From Allorhizobium ampelinum S4 (GTDB taxonomy: Bacteria > Pseudomonadota > Alphaproteobacteria > Rhizobiales > Rhizobiaceae): 64,000 bases of DNA. A program made the translations under genes and the position numbers. Under the pieces are notes generated by a model, which worked only from the letters and a program-made list of their open reading frames with translations, did not search any database and had not been told where the DNA came from. Below, piece by piece: positions 35,867 through 44,137 of this stretch. Numbering within the stretch: the first letter of the stretch is position 1; every line of letters begins with the position of its first letter. The DNA lies in assembly GCF_000016285.1 (NCBI RefSeq), contig NC_011981.1, forward strand, positions 124,001 through 188,000, given 5' to 3'.

Positions 35867-37453
35867 TTAACTGCCTGTTGTGCCGCGGTTAAACCGAGGT
35901 GTGTTATTGGTTGGAATTTCAAGACCAAAACCGTCGCGCACAGCCCAGGCAATGATCTGATTGTGCAGCGGCAGATATAGATGCTGGTCCTTCACGTAGG
36001 TCCAAAGCTCAGAGATGGTTTTATCGCGCTTGGCCACATCCACCTCTGTTCCCAGAGATTCGATTTTCGCATCAATGGCGGCATCCGAGAAATAGGTGGC
36101 ATTCCACGCGCCGTAGTGATCGTTGCGCGAATGGATCAGGTCGTTGAAATTATAGGCACTATCATAGGTCGGAACACCCCAGCCGTAGAGGAAGAAGTCA
36201 GATTTCCGATCTGCCAGCAGCGGAGAATGCTGGGTGAAGGGCCGTGATGCCAGCGTGACCTTCACGCCAATGCGACCCAGAAAGCCGACGACGGCTTGAG
36301 AAATCGCCTCGTCATTCACATAGCGGTTGTTGGGCGTATCCAGCGTGATGGTGAAGCCGTCCGGGTAGCCAGCTTCTGTCAGCAGTGCCTTTGCTTTGGC
36401 AATGTCTGGCTTGGAATAGGTGTCCAGCGCCGGTGTCCAGCCATGCACAAACGGCGGAACAATAATGCCGGTTGGCACGGCATTGCCACGCAGCACCACG
36501 GTTTTCAGGGCTTCGCGGTCAATGGCCAGATCAAAGGCTTCGCGCACGCGCAGGTCGCTCAACGGGTTCTTGTCCTTGGCATTCGACGATGCCAGAGGGG
36601 CCTTGTCCAATCGATAGCCGAGGAAGATCGAGCGATTTTCCGGGGTGGTCAGCAGTTTGACACCGGATGTTTTCTTCAGGCGCTCAATATCCTGCACAGG
36701 CACATCCTGCACAAAATCCACTTCGCCGGAGAGCAAGGCGGCAATGCGCGTGGCGTTGTCGGCAATCGGCGTGTAGACGATTTCCGTAATGCCCTGATTT
36801 TTCTCACCCCAATAGGCAGGGTTGGCTTCTAGTACGGTGCGAACACCCACTTCACGGGATTTCAGAATATAGGGTCCGCTGCCATTGGCGTTGCGCACAG
36901 CAAAATTGTCTTTGGAGGCTGCGGCATCTTGCACCTCCAGCGCATTGTTCTTTTCTGCCCAGCTCTTGCTGAGAATATCGGTGCCTGTGAGGTTGTTGGG
37001 ATAGATCAGGTTGGGGGCACGCAACGTCACCTCAACCTTATCCTCGCCAACTGCCTTTACATCCACAACATCGGCATGCAATTGCCGCAGCTTGGATTTG
37101 TCCGAGCGGGCGCGATTGATGGAAAACACCACATCTTCTGCCGTCAGAGCGGAGCCGTCATGAAACTTGACGCCCTTGCGGATGGTGAACACCCAGGTTG
37201 CCGGAGCGCCATCCTTAACCTTCCATTCTGTCGCAAGCCTTGGCTCCAACGCGCCCTTGGCATCGCGGGTGACAAGCGTGTCATAGATCTGGTCCAGCAA
37301 CGCACCAGTCACACCATCATTTTGGGCATTCGGGTCGAGTGTCAGCGCGTCCGATGCGCGCGCCCAGCGAAGGGTGGCAGCATCCGCTGTTGTTGCCAGC
37401 AGAGATAGGCCCAGAAATGCGGCGGCGAGGCCTGCAATATGCGTTTTGATCAT
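35867..37453 (-). CDS. Peptide-type ABC transporter substrate-binding protein (sulfur-free)
   Basis: Family-5 binding protein of 528 residues with a Sec signal (IAGLAAAFLGLSLLATTADA) and core motifs FTIRKGVKFHDGSALTAEDV and DLRVREAFDLAIDREAL. Start 37453 follows GGAG with good spacing; earlier ATGs at 37465 and 37510 would displace the signal peptide. No cysteine and no methionine after the start. It is the first gene of the operon that includes its importer and the nitroreductase. Confidence 0.92.
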   Translation of the reverse strand: MIKTHIAGLAAAFLGLSLLATTADAATLRWARASDALTLDPNAQNDGVTGALLDQIYDTLVTRDAKGALEPRLATEWKVKDGAPATWVFTIRKGVKFHDGSALTAEDVVFSINRARSDKSKLRQLHADVVDVKAVGEDKVEVTLRAPNLIYPNNLTGTDILSKSWAEKNNALEVQDAAASKDNFAVRNANGSGPYILKSREVGVRTVLEANPAYWGEKNQGITEIVYTPIADNATRIAALLSGEVDFVQDVPVQDIERLKKTSGVKLLTTPENRSIFLGYRLDKAPLASSNAKDKNPLSDLRVREAFDLAIDREALKTVVLRGNAVPTGIIVPPFVHGWTPALDTYSKPDIAKAKALLTEAGYPDGFTITLDTPNNRYVNDEAISQAVVGFLGRIGVKVTLASRPFTQHSPLLADRKSDFFLYGWGVPTYDSAYNFNDLIHSRNDHYGAWNATYFSDAAIDAKIESLGTEVDVAKRDKTISELWTYVKDQHLYLPLHNQIIAWAVRDGFGLEIPTNNTPRFNRGTTGS

Positions 37454-37516
37454 CAATAACTCCATCACGGTGAGGGACAGTGCAGGGGTGCCATGTCCCG
37501 TGAAAGCCAAGAGGTT

Positions 37517-37537
37517 AATTGATGATAAAATATATAG
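37517..37537 (-). promoter_or_regulatory. Candidate shared operator site (CTAT-type), 64 bases upstream of importer operon E
   Basis: Read on the minus strand: CTATATATTTTATCATCAAT. It is the best match to the site at 63528-63548 (identical over CTATATATT and TATCAT). It sits in the AT-rich part of the 215-base gap 37454-37668, which contains no gene. Confidence 0.4.
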
Positions 37538-37668
37538 TTTATATGTATTTATAAGGTTGTTTTGTGCTCTCCTGTCACGGTTTAGGAATTGATCCTGCTC
37601 TATCTCGGCTTGGTTGTGTTATTCCATTCTCGAAAACGCAATTGCCGACGGTTGTTCAGAACAGTCGA

Positions 37669-39000
37669 TCACGCACCTGGGAAAAACCGGTTTTCCGGGC
37701 GCGGCAAGCCCAGATTGTCACGCAGGGTTACCCCTTGATAATCCTTGCGGAAAAGCCCCTGACGTTGCAGCTCAGGCACCAGTTTTTCCACCACGTCATC
37801 CAGCCCCTGCGGCAAATAGGGGAAGACCACATTGAAGCCATCCGAGCCATGTTCCTGCAACCATTCGGCCATTTCTTGAGCAACGCTTGCGGCGGTGCCG
37901 ACAAAAGCAAGGCCGGCGTAACCGCCATAGCGCTGGGCAAGTTGGCGTACGCTCAAACCTTCTTCGCGGGCCAGTTTGAGTACCTGTTCGCGGCTGGATT
38001 TGCTGGCATTGGTGTCTGGAATCTCTGGCAGTGGTTGATCGGGGTCGAGCCCGGAAACGTCATGCCCAAGTGCAATCGACAGCGAGGCAATGGCGCTGTC
38101 ATAATGCACAAGACCGTCCAGCTTCAGCCGCTTTGCGCGGGCCTCTTCCACGCTGTCACCAATGACAACGAAGGCGGCAGGCAGAATTTTCAGATGGTCG
38201 GGATTGCGGCCAATCTTGCCCATCCGGCCTTTGATATCGGCGTAGAGTGCTTTGCCAGCCGCCAGATCGCGCGGTGCGCAAAATACCACTTCGGCCGTTT
38301 CTGCGGCAAGCTGACGCCCAGGCTCCGATTGACCGGCCTGGACAATCACCGGCCATCCCTGCGGGGGGCGGGCAATGTTCAGCGGTCCGCGCACCGAGAG
38401 TTCGGCACCCTTGTGGTCCAGCACATGCATTTTCGCGGGGTCAAAAAACTGACCGCTTTCAACATCACGGGTGAAGGCATCATCGGCAAAACTGTCCCAA
38501 AGGCCGGTGACGACGTCATAAAATTCTCGCGCCCGTTCATAGCGTTCGCCGTGTTCGACATGGGCATCGCGACCAAAATTCAAGGCAGAATCGGGGTTGG
38601 CGGTGGTGACAATGTTCCATCCCGCCCGGCCACCGCTGATATGATCCAGCGAGGCAAAGCGGCGGGCAAGGTGGTAAGGCTCTTCAAATGTGCTGGAGGC
38701 TGTGGCCACAAGACCAATATGACTGGTGAGTGCGGCTAAAGCGGATAACAACGTGAAAGGCTCAAACGAGGTGACGGTGTGGCTGCGTTTGAGCGCCTCT
38801 ACCGGCATGTTGAGTACGGCCAGATGATCCGCCATGAAAAACGCATCGAATTTCGCAGCTTCAAGCTTTTGCGCAAAGGAAACGATATGGCCGAAATTGA
38901 AATTGGCATCGGGAAAGGCTCCCGGATAGCGCCATGCACCCGTGTGAAGACTGACCGGACGCATGAAAGCACCCAGATGCAATTGTTTCTGTGTTGTCAT
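37669..39000 (-). CDS. NtaA/SnaA/DszA-family flavin-dependent monooxygenase
   Basis: LLM monooxygenase of 443 residues, the typical length for the NtaA/SnaA/DszA family: LGAFMRPVSLHTGAWRYPGA at the start, then FDAFFMADHLAVLN, LDHISGGRAGWNIVTT, VIVQAGQSEPGRQLA and the C-terminal FVGTAASVAQEMAEWL. DszA members cleave C-S bonds of sulfones with FMNH2 and O2; others act on nitrilotriacetate, EDTA or dimethyl sulfide. As last gene of an ssu-type transporter operon, a sulfonate or sulfone substrate is likely. Confidence 0.9.
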   Translation of the reverse strand: MTTQKQLHLGAFMRPVSLHTGAWRYPGAFPDANFNFGHIVSFAQKLEAAKFDAFFMADHLAVLNMPVEALKRSHTVTSFEPFTLLSALAALTSHIGLVATASSTFEEPYHLARRFASLDHISGGRAGWNIVTTANPDSALNFGRDAHVEHGERYERAREFYDVVTGLWDSFADDAFTRDVESGQFFDPAKMHVLDHKGAELSVRGPLNIARPPQGWPVIVQAGQSEPGRQLAAETAEVVFCAPRDLAAGKALYADIKGRMGKIGRNPDHLKILPAAFVVIGDSVEEARAKRLKLDGLVHYDSAIASLSIALGHDVSGLDPDQPLPEIPDTNASKSSREQVLKLAREEGLSVRQLAQRYGGYAGLAFVGTAASVAQEMAEWLQEHGSDGFNVVFPYLPQGLDDVVEKLVPELQRQGLFRKDYQGVTLRDNLGLPRPENRFFPGA

Positions 39001-39042
39001 ATCAGCACGTCTCCGGAAAATTCCATTCGCAGCATGATGGTG

Positions 39043-39828
39043 TCAGTTGACCCGCCAACGCAACAGATGTGTTTCGAGGGCAGCGGCGAGACGGTTGAAT
39101 ATAAAGCCAACCAGTCCCAGAATGATGACGCCGACCATCACCAGGGACATATCAAAACGTTCGCGTCCGGCAATTACCAACCCGCCAATGCCCGGGCCAA
39201 CGGCAAGAAAATATTCTGCACCCACGGTGGCCAGCCAGGAATATATCAGGCCAAGATGAACGCCCGTGGCAATCATCGGCAGGGCCGAGGGCAGATAGAT
39301 GGTGAAGATCCGCTGGCGTGGCGAAAAACGCAGCGCCCGGCCAACTTCGATCAGGTCACGCGGTACCTGACGGATACCGTCAAATGTATTGAGCGCAATG
39401 GGGATGAAGGCCGCCAGCGCGACAAAGACAATTTTTGCCTGTTCGCCAAAGCCGAACCAGATGGAAATCAGCGGGATCCATGCCAGAAGCGAAATCTGTT
39501 TCAGCCCGTTGAAGGTTGGCATCACTAGCCGTTCGCCAAGTTTTGTCAGCACCACAAGCGTGCCAAAGCTGATGCCCAGCACGGCACCAATGCCAAAACC
39601 CGAGAGATTGCGCAGCAGGCTCGCACCGAGTTCGCCCGCAAGGCCGTTGTCCAAAATCTCTCGCTTTGCCGTGTGCGCCACCTCTTCCAGACTGGGTAGA
39701 AAGCGGGGATCGACCAGATGCGTACGGCTGGAAATCTCCCAGATCAGCAGCAACAGCAAAGGCAGAACAACGCCGCGCCGAACACGGGTCCAGTTCACGG
39801 CAGAATGAGAGGATGCTGTCTGCGCCAT
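39043..39828 (-). CDS. Sulfonate/nitrate-type ABC transporter permease, second copy (SsuC-like)
   Basis: Permease of 261 residues: about six hydrophobic segments and the SsuC/TauC EAA loop (VGRALRFSPRQRIFTIYLPS). The start MAQTASSHSAVNW at 39828 lies 2 bases after the stop of the other permease gene; the longer frame to 39948 overlaps that gene. Two different SsuC-like permeases in one operon suggest a heterodimeric channel, whereas Ssu and Tau systems usually use a single permease. Confidence 0.9.
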   Translation of the reverse strand: MAQTASSHSAVNWTRVRRGVVLPLLLLLIWEISSRTHLVDPRFLPSLEEVAHTAKREILDNGLAGELGASLLRNLSGFGIGAVLGISFGTLVVLTKLGERLVMPTFNGLKQISLLAWIPLISIWFGFGEQAKIVFVALAAFIPIALNTFDGIRQVPRDLIEVGRALRFSPRQRIFTIYLPSALPMIATGVHLGLIYSWLATVGAEYFLAVGPGIGGLVIAGRERFDMSLVMVGVIILGLVGFIFNRLAAALETHLLRWRVN

Positions 39829-39830
39829 GA

Positions 39831-40649
39831 TCACGCCTCCTCCTGCTTCCAGCGTTGCAGCAGGTTTTCGGTGCGCCGCAAGCCGCGATCCATGATAAAA
39901 CCAACCAGCCCGATCACCACCATGGCCACAATGACCGTATCCAGCCAAAACATTTGCCGACCCCAGACCAGCAGATAGCCAAGGCCCTCGGATGAGGCCA
40001 GCAGTTCAACCCCCACCAGAGAGGTCCATGCATTGGTCAGGCCATAGCGAATGCCGGTGAAAATGGTTGGAGCGGCAGCGGGCAGCACAATCAGCCGAAG
40101 TTGCTGCCAAGGGCTGAAGCGAAAACTGCGGCCAATCTCCCGATATTTCACGGAAACATTGCGGATGCCGGAAAAGGTATTGAGCGTCACAGGCACAAAC
40201 GCGCCCTTGGCGATGATGATGATTTTCAGCGTTTCTTCAATGCCGACCAGCAACATCAGCAGGGGAATCCAGCCCAGCGTGGGGATTTGCGCAAGCGCCA
40301 GAAACAACGGTTTGATATAATCTTCAGCCCGCGGGGATAGGCCCATCAACACGCCAAGCGACAGGCCAAGACTGGCCCCGATGGTAAAGCCGATCACAAC
40401 GCGCCGCAGGCTAACCCCGGTGTGATAGAGCAATTCTCCATCACCAATCAGATTGCTGGCTGTTTCATAGACATAGCGGGGTGCGGGTAAAATCTGTTCC
40501 GGCAGCCACCCCTGAACAGAGGTCAGCCACCACAGCAACAGGAGAGCGAACGGCAGCACCAGTGCCAGCAAGAGCGATGTGACACTCTTTGGGATTTTGA
40601 TCTGTCTTGTTCCCGCATGGGGAACCAGAAGTTCTGCAACGGATGCCAT
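39831..40649 (-). CDS. Sulfonate/nitrate-type ABC transporter permease, first copy (SsuC-like)
   Basis: Permease of 272 residues. The N-terminus MASVAELLVPHAGTRQIKI precedes the first span (LLLALVLPFALLLLWWLTSV); the EAA loop is IGRSFRFSPWQQLRLIVLPA. It shares general organisation with the next gene but is clearly divergent. It lies 23 bases after the binding-protein gene. Confidence 0.9.
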   Translation of the reverse strand: MASVAELLVPHAGTRQIKIPKSVTSLLLALVLPFALLLLWWLTSVQGWLPEQILPAPRYVYETASNLIGDGELLYHTGVSLRRVVIGFTIGASLGLSLGVLMGLSPRAEDYIKPLFLALAQIPTLGWIPLLMLLVGIEETLKIIIIAKGAFVPVTLNTFSGIRNVSVKYREIGRSFRFSPWQQLRLIVLPAAAPTIFTGIRYGLTNAWTSLVGVELLASSEGLGYLLVWGRQMFWLDTVIVAMVVIGLVGFIMDRGLRRTENLLQRWKQEEA

Positions 40650-40672
40650 CGTTCGCGCCTCCTTCTCGTGTT

Positions 40673-41749
40673 TTAAGACGCGCTCGGCTTGCCGTCTGCG
40701 CCATAGGCCTTCCAAAAGGTTTTCAGGCCAAGGCGTTCAAAAGAGCTGTTGAGATATTTCGGCTCAAACCAGCCGTTCAGATCGACATCGCGGCGGATCA
40801 GGCCAAACTCTTTGCTTTTCACAGCCTGCTCCTTGTATTGCGAAATCAGCAGCTCATCGAGCAGTGGCGCGTTGCGATAGGCCAAAGTGTCGTTGCTGAA
40901 ATAATCTTCCAGGATTGGCACGGGCGTGCCGGATTTGTGCCACAGCTCAAAAAGCGCGGCACGGTTTGGCTCATCTGACGACCATTTGGCGGCTTTCACA
41001 AAGGCATCCACCACCTTCTGGGTGATCTCTGGATGGGCGTCGATAAACGCTTCGCGCGCGACAATGCCAGCGTTGCGGCCAAAGCGCGGATCATCACCCT
41101 TGGTGGTGTAAACAATCTCGGCAGAACCGTTGGCGGCCAGATTGATCAAGGCTGTATCACCAAAGGCAGCATCAATATCTTTGCTGGTCAGGGCAGCAAC
41201 CGTGCCTGCGCTATCCAGATTGATCACCTGCACATCGCGCTCTTTCAGTCCGTGGGCTTCCAGAATCTTGACGGCAGCAAGATGGCCATTGGTGCCGCGT
41301 TGATAAGCGACTTTTTTGCCTTTCAGCTCTTCAACCGTTTTGATCCCCGATCCGTTGGCAACAGCCAGGTACAGCGGCTTTCTAGCGCCACTTGCCAGCA
41401 AAAATTTGGTTTTCAACCCATTGGCGCGGCCAATAATGGCAGGCAAATCGCCCTGATAGGCAAAATCCAGCTGGTTGTTGGCAAAGCCTTCATTCACCGC
41501 TGGCCCTGCACCCTTGAAAAAGGTCCATTCGATCTTGACGTTTGGATCATTGGCGAATTCTTTTTCGAGATATTCGCCAGCGCGGGCCGTGGCCGCCGAT
41601 GTTCCCTCGGCAAAGGGACGATTATCGACACCGATCGCCGCGTAGCCCACATGGATCACCAGAGGGTCTGCCGCCTGCAAAGGGCCGGATACAAGCGCCA
41701 GCAGACCAAGGCTGGTTGCGATACGCAAAAGAAAGGCAGATTTCATCAA
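40673..41749 (-). CDS. Aliphatic sulfonate-type ABC transporter substrate-binding protein (SsuA-like, sulfur-free)
   Basis: Periplasmic protein of 358 residues with a Sec signal (FLLRIATSLGLLALVSGPLQA) and the SsuA-type core: VGYAAIGVDNRPFAEG, NNQLDFAYQGDLPAIIGRAN, VEELKGKKVAYQRGTNGH and SKDIDAAFGDTALI. It binds sulfonates or related anions for the two-permease channel. Apart from the MM start it contains no methionine and no cysteine. Contrast it with the DszB-like protein at 21969, which shares the fold but is cytosolic. Confidence 0.92.
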   Translation of the reverse strand: MMKSAFLLRIATSLGLLALVSGPLQAADPLVIHVGYAAIGVDNRPFAEGTSAATARAGEYLEKEFANDPNVKIEWTFFKGAGPAVNEGFANNQLDFAYQGDLPAIIGRANGLKTKFLLASGARKPLYLAVANGSGIKTVEELKGKKVAYQRGTNGHLAAVKILEAHGLKERDVQVINLDSAGTVAALTSKDIDAAFGDTALINLAANGSAEIVYTTKGDDPRFGRNAGIVAREAFIDAHPEITQKVVDAFVKAAKWSSDEPNRAALFELWHKSGTPVPILEDYFSNDTLAYRNAPLLDELLISQYKEQAVKSKEFGLIRRDVDLNGWFEPKYLNSSFERLGLKTFWKAYGADGKPSAS

Positions 41750-41812
41750 TAACTCCGTTCATGTCAGGCTACCTACATCGCGTATTTCGGCGGTAAGGGC
41801 AGCCAATTGATA

Positions 41813-42649
41813 TTATCCGTGGGAAAAGGCGGGTTGCGCCAAAGTGTTTTCGCGGGTGGGGAGGGGCCTTGCACCGCTTGACTGCCTCACCTCATCGCTT
41901 CCATGCAGGCTTTGCAACACGCGGTCGCGGGCAGCCACAATCTCTGCGGAGGTGCGTCTACGTGGGCGCTCAATCTCAACCGGGATGATGTCGCGGATGC
42001 GGCCGGGCCGTGCCGACATCACCACCACACGATCGCCAAGATAGACCGCCTCTTCCACATCATGGGTCACAAGCACCATGGTGATGCGCTCCCGCGCCCA
42101 GATCTCCTGCAATTCATCCTGAAGCCGGGCTTTGGTCATGGCATCCAATGCCCCAAACGGCTCATCCAGAAACAGAATATTGGGTCGATTGACGAGACCA
42201 CGCGCAATACCCGCCCGCTGTGCCATGCCGCCGGAAAGTTGGTGGGGATAGGCTTTGGCAAACCCCGTCAGCCCAACCAGTTCCAGATGGTCCCTCACCA
42301 ATTGCTGACGCGTGGCCTTGGGCAGACCGCTATTTTCCACGCCAACAGCCACGTTGCGCTCGACCGAGAGCCATGGAAACAGGCGCGGCTCCTGAAACAC
42401 GATACCCCGCTCGAGGCTTGGCTCATTGACCACCTTTCCCGCATGGGTAATGGTGCCAGAGCTTGCGATATCCAACCCAGCAGCAATCCTCAGCAGGGTG
42501 GATTTTCCACAACCGCTGGCCCCGACAATGGTGACAAATTCACCCTCAGTAATGTCGAGATTAATGCTATCCAATGCATTCAACACCTTACCATTGATAT
42601 CGAATAATCGGCTGATATCTCTTATTGTCAGGTGCGCGCCTGCGGTCAT
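41813..42649 (-). CDS. Aliphatic sulfonate-type ABC transporter ATP-binding protein (SsuB-like)
   Basis: ATPase of 278 residues. It has Walker [16 protein letters not shown]-loop RGIVFQEPRLFPWLSVERNV, signature LSGGMAQRAGIARGL, Walker [18 protein letters not shown] and the H-loop VTHDVEEAVYLGDRV, all closely SsuB-like. It is the first gene of the operon ATPase, binding protein, permease, permease, monooxygenase. Confidence 0.92.
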   Translation of the reverse strand: MTAGAHLTIRDISRLFDINGKVLNALDSINLDITEGEFVTIVGASGCGKSTLLRIAAGLDIASSGTITHAGKVVNEPSLERGIVFQEPRLFPWLSVERNVAVGVENSGLPKATRQQLVRDHLELVGLTGFAKAYPHQLSGGMAQRAGIARGLVNRPNILFLDEPFGALDAMTKARLQDELQEIWARERITMVLVTHDVEEAVYLGDRVVVMSARPGRIRDIIPVEIERPRRRTSAEIVAARDRVLQSLHGSDEVRQSSGARPLPTRENTLAQPAFSHG

Positions 42650-42685
42650 GGATGGAATATCTCCCTCGTTTGGAGGGAGTTTAGT

Positions 42686-42706
42686 TATATTCGATAAAAT
42701 CCATAG
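42686..42706 (-). promoter_or_regulatory. Candidate shared operator site (CTAT-type), 37 bases upstream of the ssu-type operon
   Basis: Read on the minus strand: CTATGGATTTTATCGAATAT. It aligns with the sites at 37517 and 63528. Between it and the gene a small hairpin, CTCCCT (42661-42666) with AGGGAG (42674-42679), contains the only SD-like sequence. Confidence 0.38.
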
Positions 42707-42733
42707 GTAATATATTCTAATTGTCGAACAGTT

Positions 42734-42764
42734 GTCGGATTTTCGTTTTTACCGAAAATCCGAC
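42734..42764. terminator. Terminator-like hairpin after the operon ending in the LLM gene at 42775
   Basis: Perfect 12-base arms, GTCGGATTTTCG (42734-42745) and CGAAAATCCGAC (42753-42764), with a 7-base loop, 10 bases after the stop codon. There is no clear T run on the minus strand, so it may need Rho or act as a 3' stabiliser. Confidence 0.65.
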
Positions 42765-42774
42765 ATTGGCTGTG

Positions 42775-44115
42775 TCAGCCGAAAACAGCTTTTTGCACCG
42801 GACTTTCCTGAAGTGCCGTTTGTTGCCTTGAAATCTCTGGCAGCTCCAGATTGGAGCGGAAATCATGCCCGACATAATCGGTATCGATCAGATCGCGGCG
42901 GCGAAGCTCTGGCAAAAGCCCGTTCAGCAACAGGTCTTCCTGATCGGGGTTGCCAAGGCCATGCAGGGAAATGACATCCAGCACACCTGCCCGGAACCGT
43001 TCTTCAATTGCATCGGCCAATTGCTCCGGCGTGCCAGCAACCGACCAATGGCCAGTATCCTGCGCGTGAATGATCAATTGCCGCAACGTCAAACCTTCGC
43101 GGGCGTAGCGGCGGAAAATCTCCACCCGTCCGCGTCTGCGGTTGATGCTAGTCACTTCCGGCAAAAGCACTTCGGGCAGGGGCTTATCCAGCGGCAGATC
43201 GGATAGATCCAGATGGCCACCGAGCATATCGGCCAGTTTCAGGCGGCCTTGCTCATAGTCGATTTTCTCGTGCTTTGCCTTCACCCGTCGCGCCACATCG
43301 GCATCGCTTTCACCGATCACCGAGTGGAAGGAGTTCATGATGAAGGGCAGATCATCCCCACGCCCAAATCCCTTGGCCCGATTGCGAAGGTCGGTCGCAA
43401 AGGCAATGGCATCCTCCAGCTTCGGCTGGGAGGTATAGACCACTTCCGCATAGCGCGCACCTACATTGACACCAGCATCCGATTGCCCAGCCTGAAACTG
43501 CACCGGGCGGCCCTGTGGCAGCGGCGGCACATTCAGCGGCCCTTCGACTTGAAAATGCTGGCCGCGATAATTGATCGGGTGAAATTTGGCGGGATCAATG
43601 GAAATACTGCCGGAATTGCGGCGGGTGGCGGCGTCACGCTCATTGGCATCGTAGAGGGCGTTGACCACTTCAATGAATTCGGCTGCCCGTGCATAGCGCT
43701 CCTCCGGGCTTGCCAGTGTTTCGCCAAAATTTTCCTCGCCAACAGAGGATGTCACGGCATTCCATCCGGCACGGCCACCGCTGGCGTGGTCCAGCGTGCC
43801 AATCTGGCGGGCCAGATTATAGGGGTGATGGAAGGTGGTGGACACGGTGGCAATCAAGCCGATGTGCGATGTCACCTGACTGAGCGCTGCCAGCTGAATG
43901 ATCGGCTCATTGGTGCCGGTGGTGCCTGCCAATCCTGCCGGGTCAGTTTGCAACAAATCGGCGGTGAACAGGCCGGTGATTTTCTCGGCTTCTGCCTTAC
44001 GGGCAAGATCAGCGGCGCGCTTGGCTCCGGCCTGCGGGCTTGCATCATTGGCGGCGGCGGTGAGATTGCCTGCTCCGACCAGAGTTTTCAGACGGCGAGA
44101 CGATGGGCGGGTCAT
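42775..44115 (-). CDS. NtaA/SnaA/DszA-family flavin-dependent monooxygenase
   Basis: LLM monooxygenase of 446 residues: LTGLFTADLLQTDP, LDHASGGRAGWNAVTSSVGE, VQFQAGQSDAGVNVGARYAE and the C-terminal WSVAGTPEQLADAIEERF. The N-terminal strand is unusual: MTRPSSRRLKTLVGAGNLTA replaces the normal LGAFxxxGHH opening. The start at 44115 has a good AGGAG site; the frame extends to 44238 without one. No cysteine. It ends the seven-gene operon of system G. Confidence 0.88.
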   Translation of the reverse strand: MTRPSSRRLKTLVGAGNLTAAANDASPQAGAKRAADLARKAEAEKITGLFTADLLQTDPAGLAGTTGTNEPIIQLAALSQVTSHIGLIATVSTTFHHPYNLARQIGTLDHASGGRAGWNAVTSSVGEENFGETLASPEERYARAAEFIEVVNALYDANERDAATRRNSGSISIDPAKFHPINYRGQHFQVEGPLNVPPLPQGRPVQFQAGQSDAGVNVGARYAEVVYTSQPKLEDAIAFATDLRNRAKGFGRGDDLPFIMNSFHSVIGESDADVARRVKAKHEKIDYEQGRLKLADMLGGHLDLSDLPLDKPLPEVLLPEVTSINRRRGRVEIFRRYAREGLTLRQLIIHAQDTGHWSVAGTPEQLADAIEERFRAGVLDVISLHGLGNPDQEDLLLNGLLPELRRRDLIDTDYVGHDFRSNLELPEISRQQTALQESPVQKAVFG

Positions 44116-44137
44116 GGGGAACTCCTTTTTTGTATTG

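Noticed and set aside
37564..38739. 391-codon plus-strand open frame opposite the NtaA-type monooxygenase
   Set aside because: Antisense to a gene with clear family motifs; no SD and no recognisable protein.
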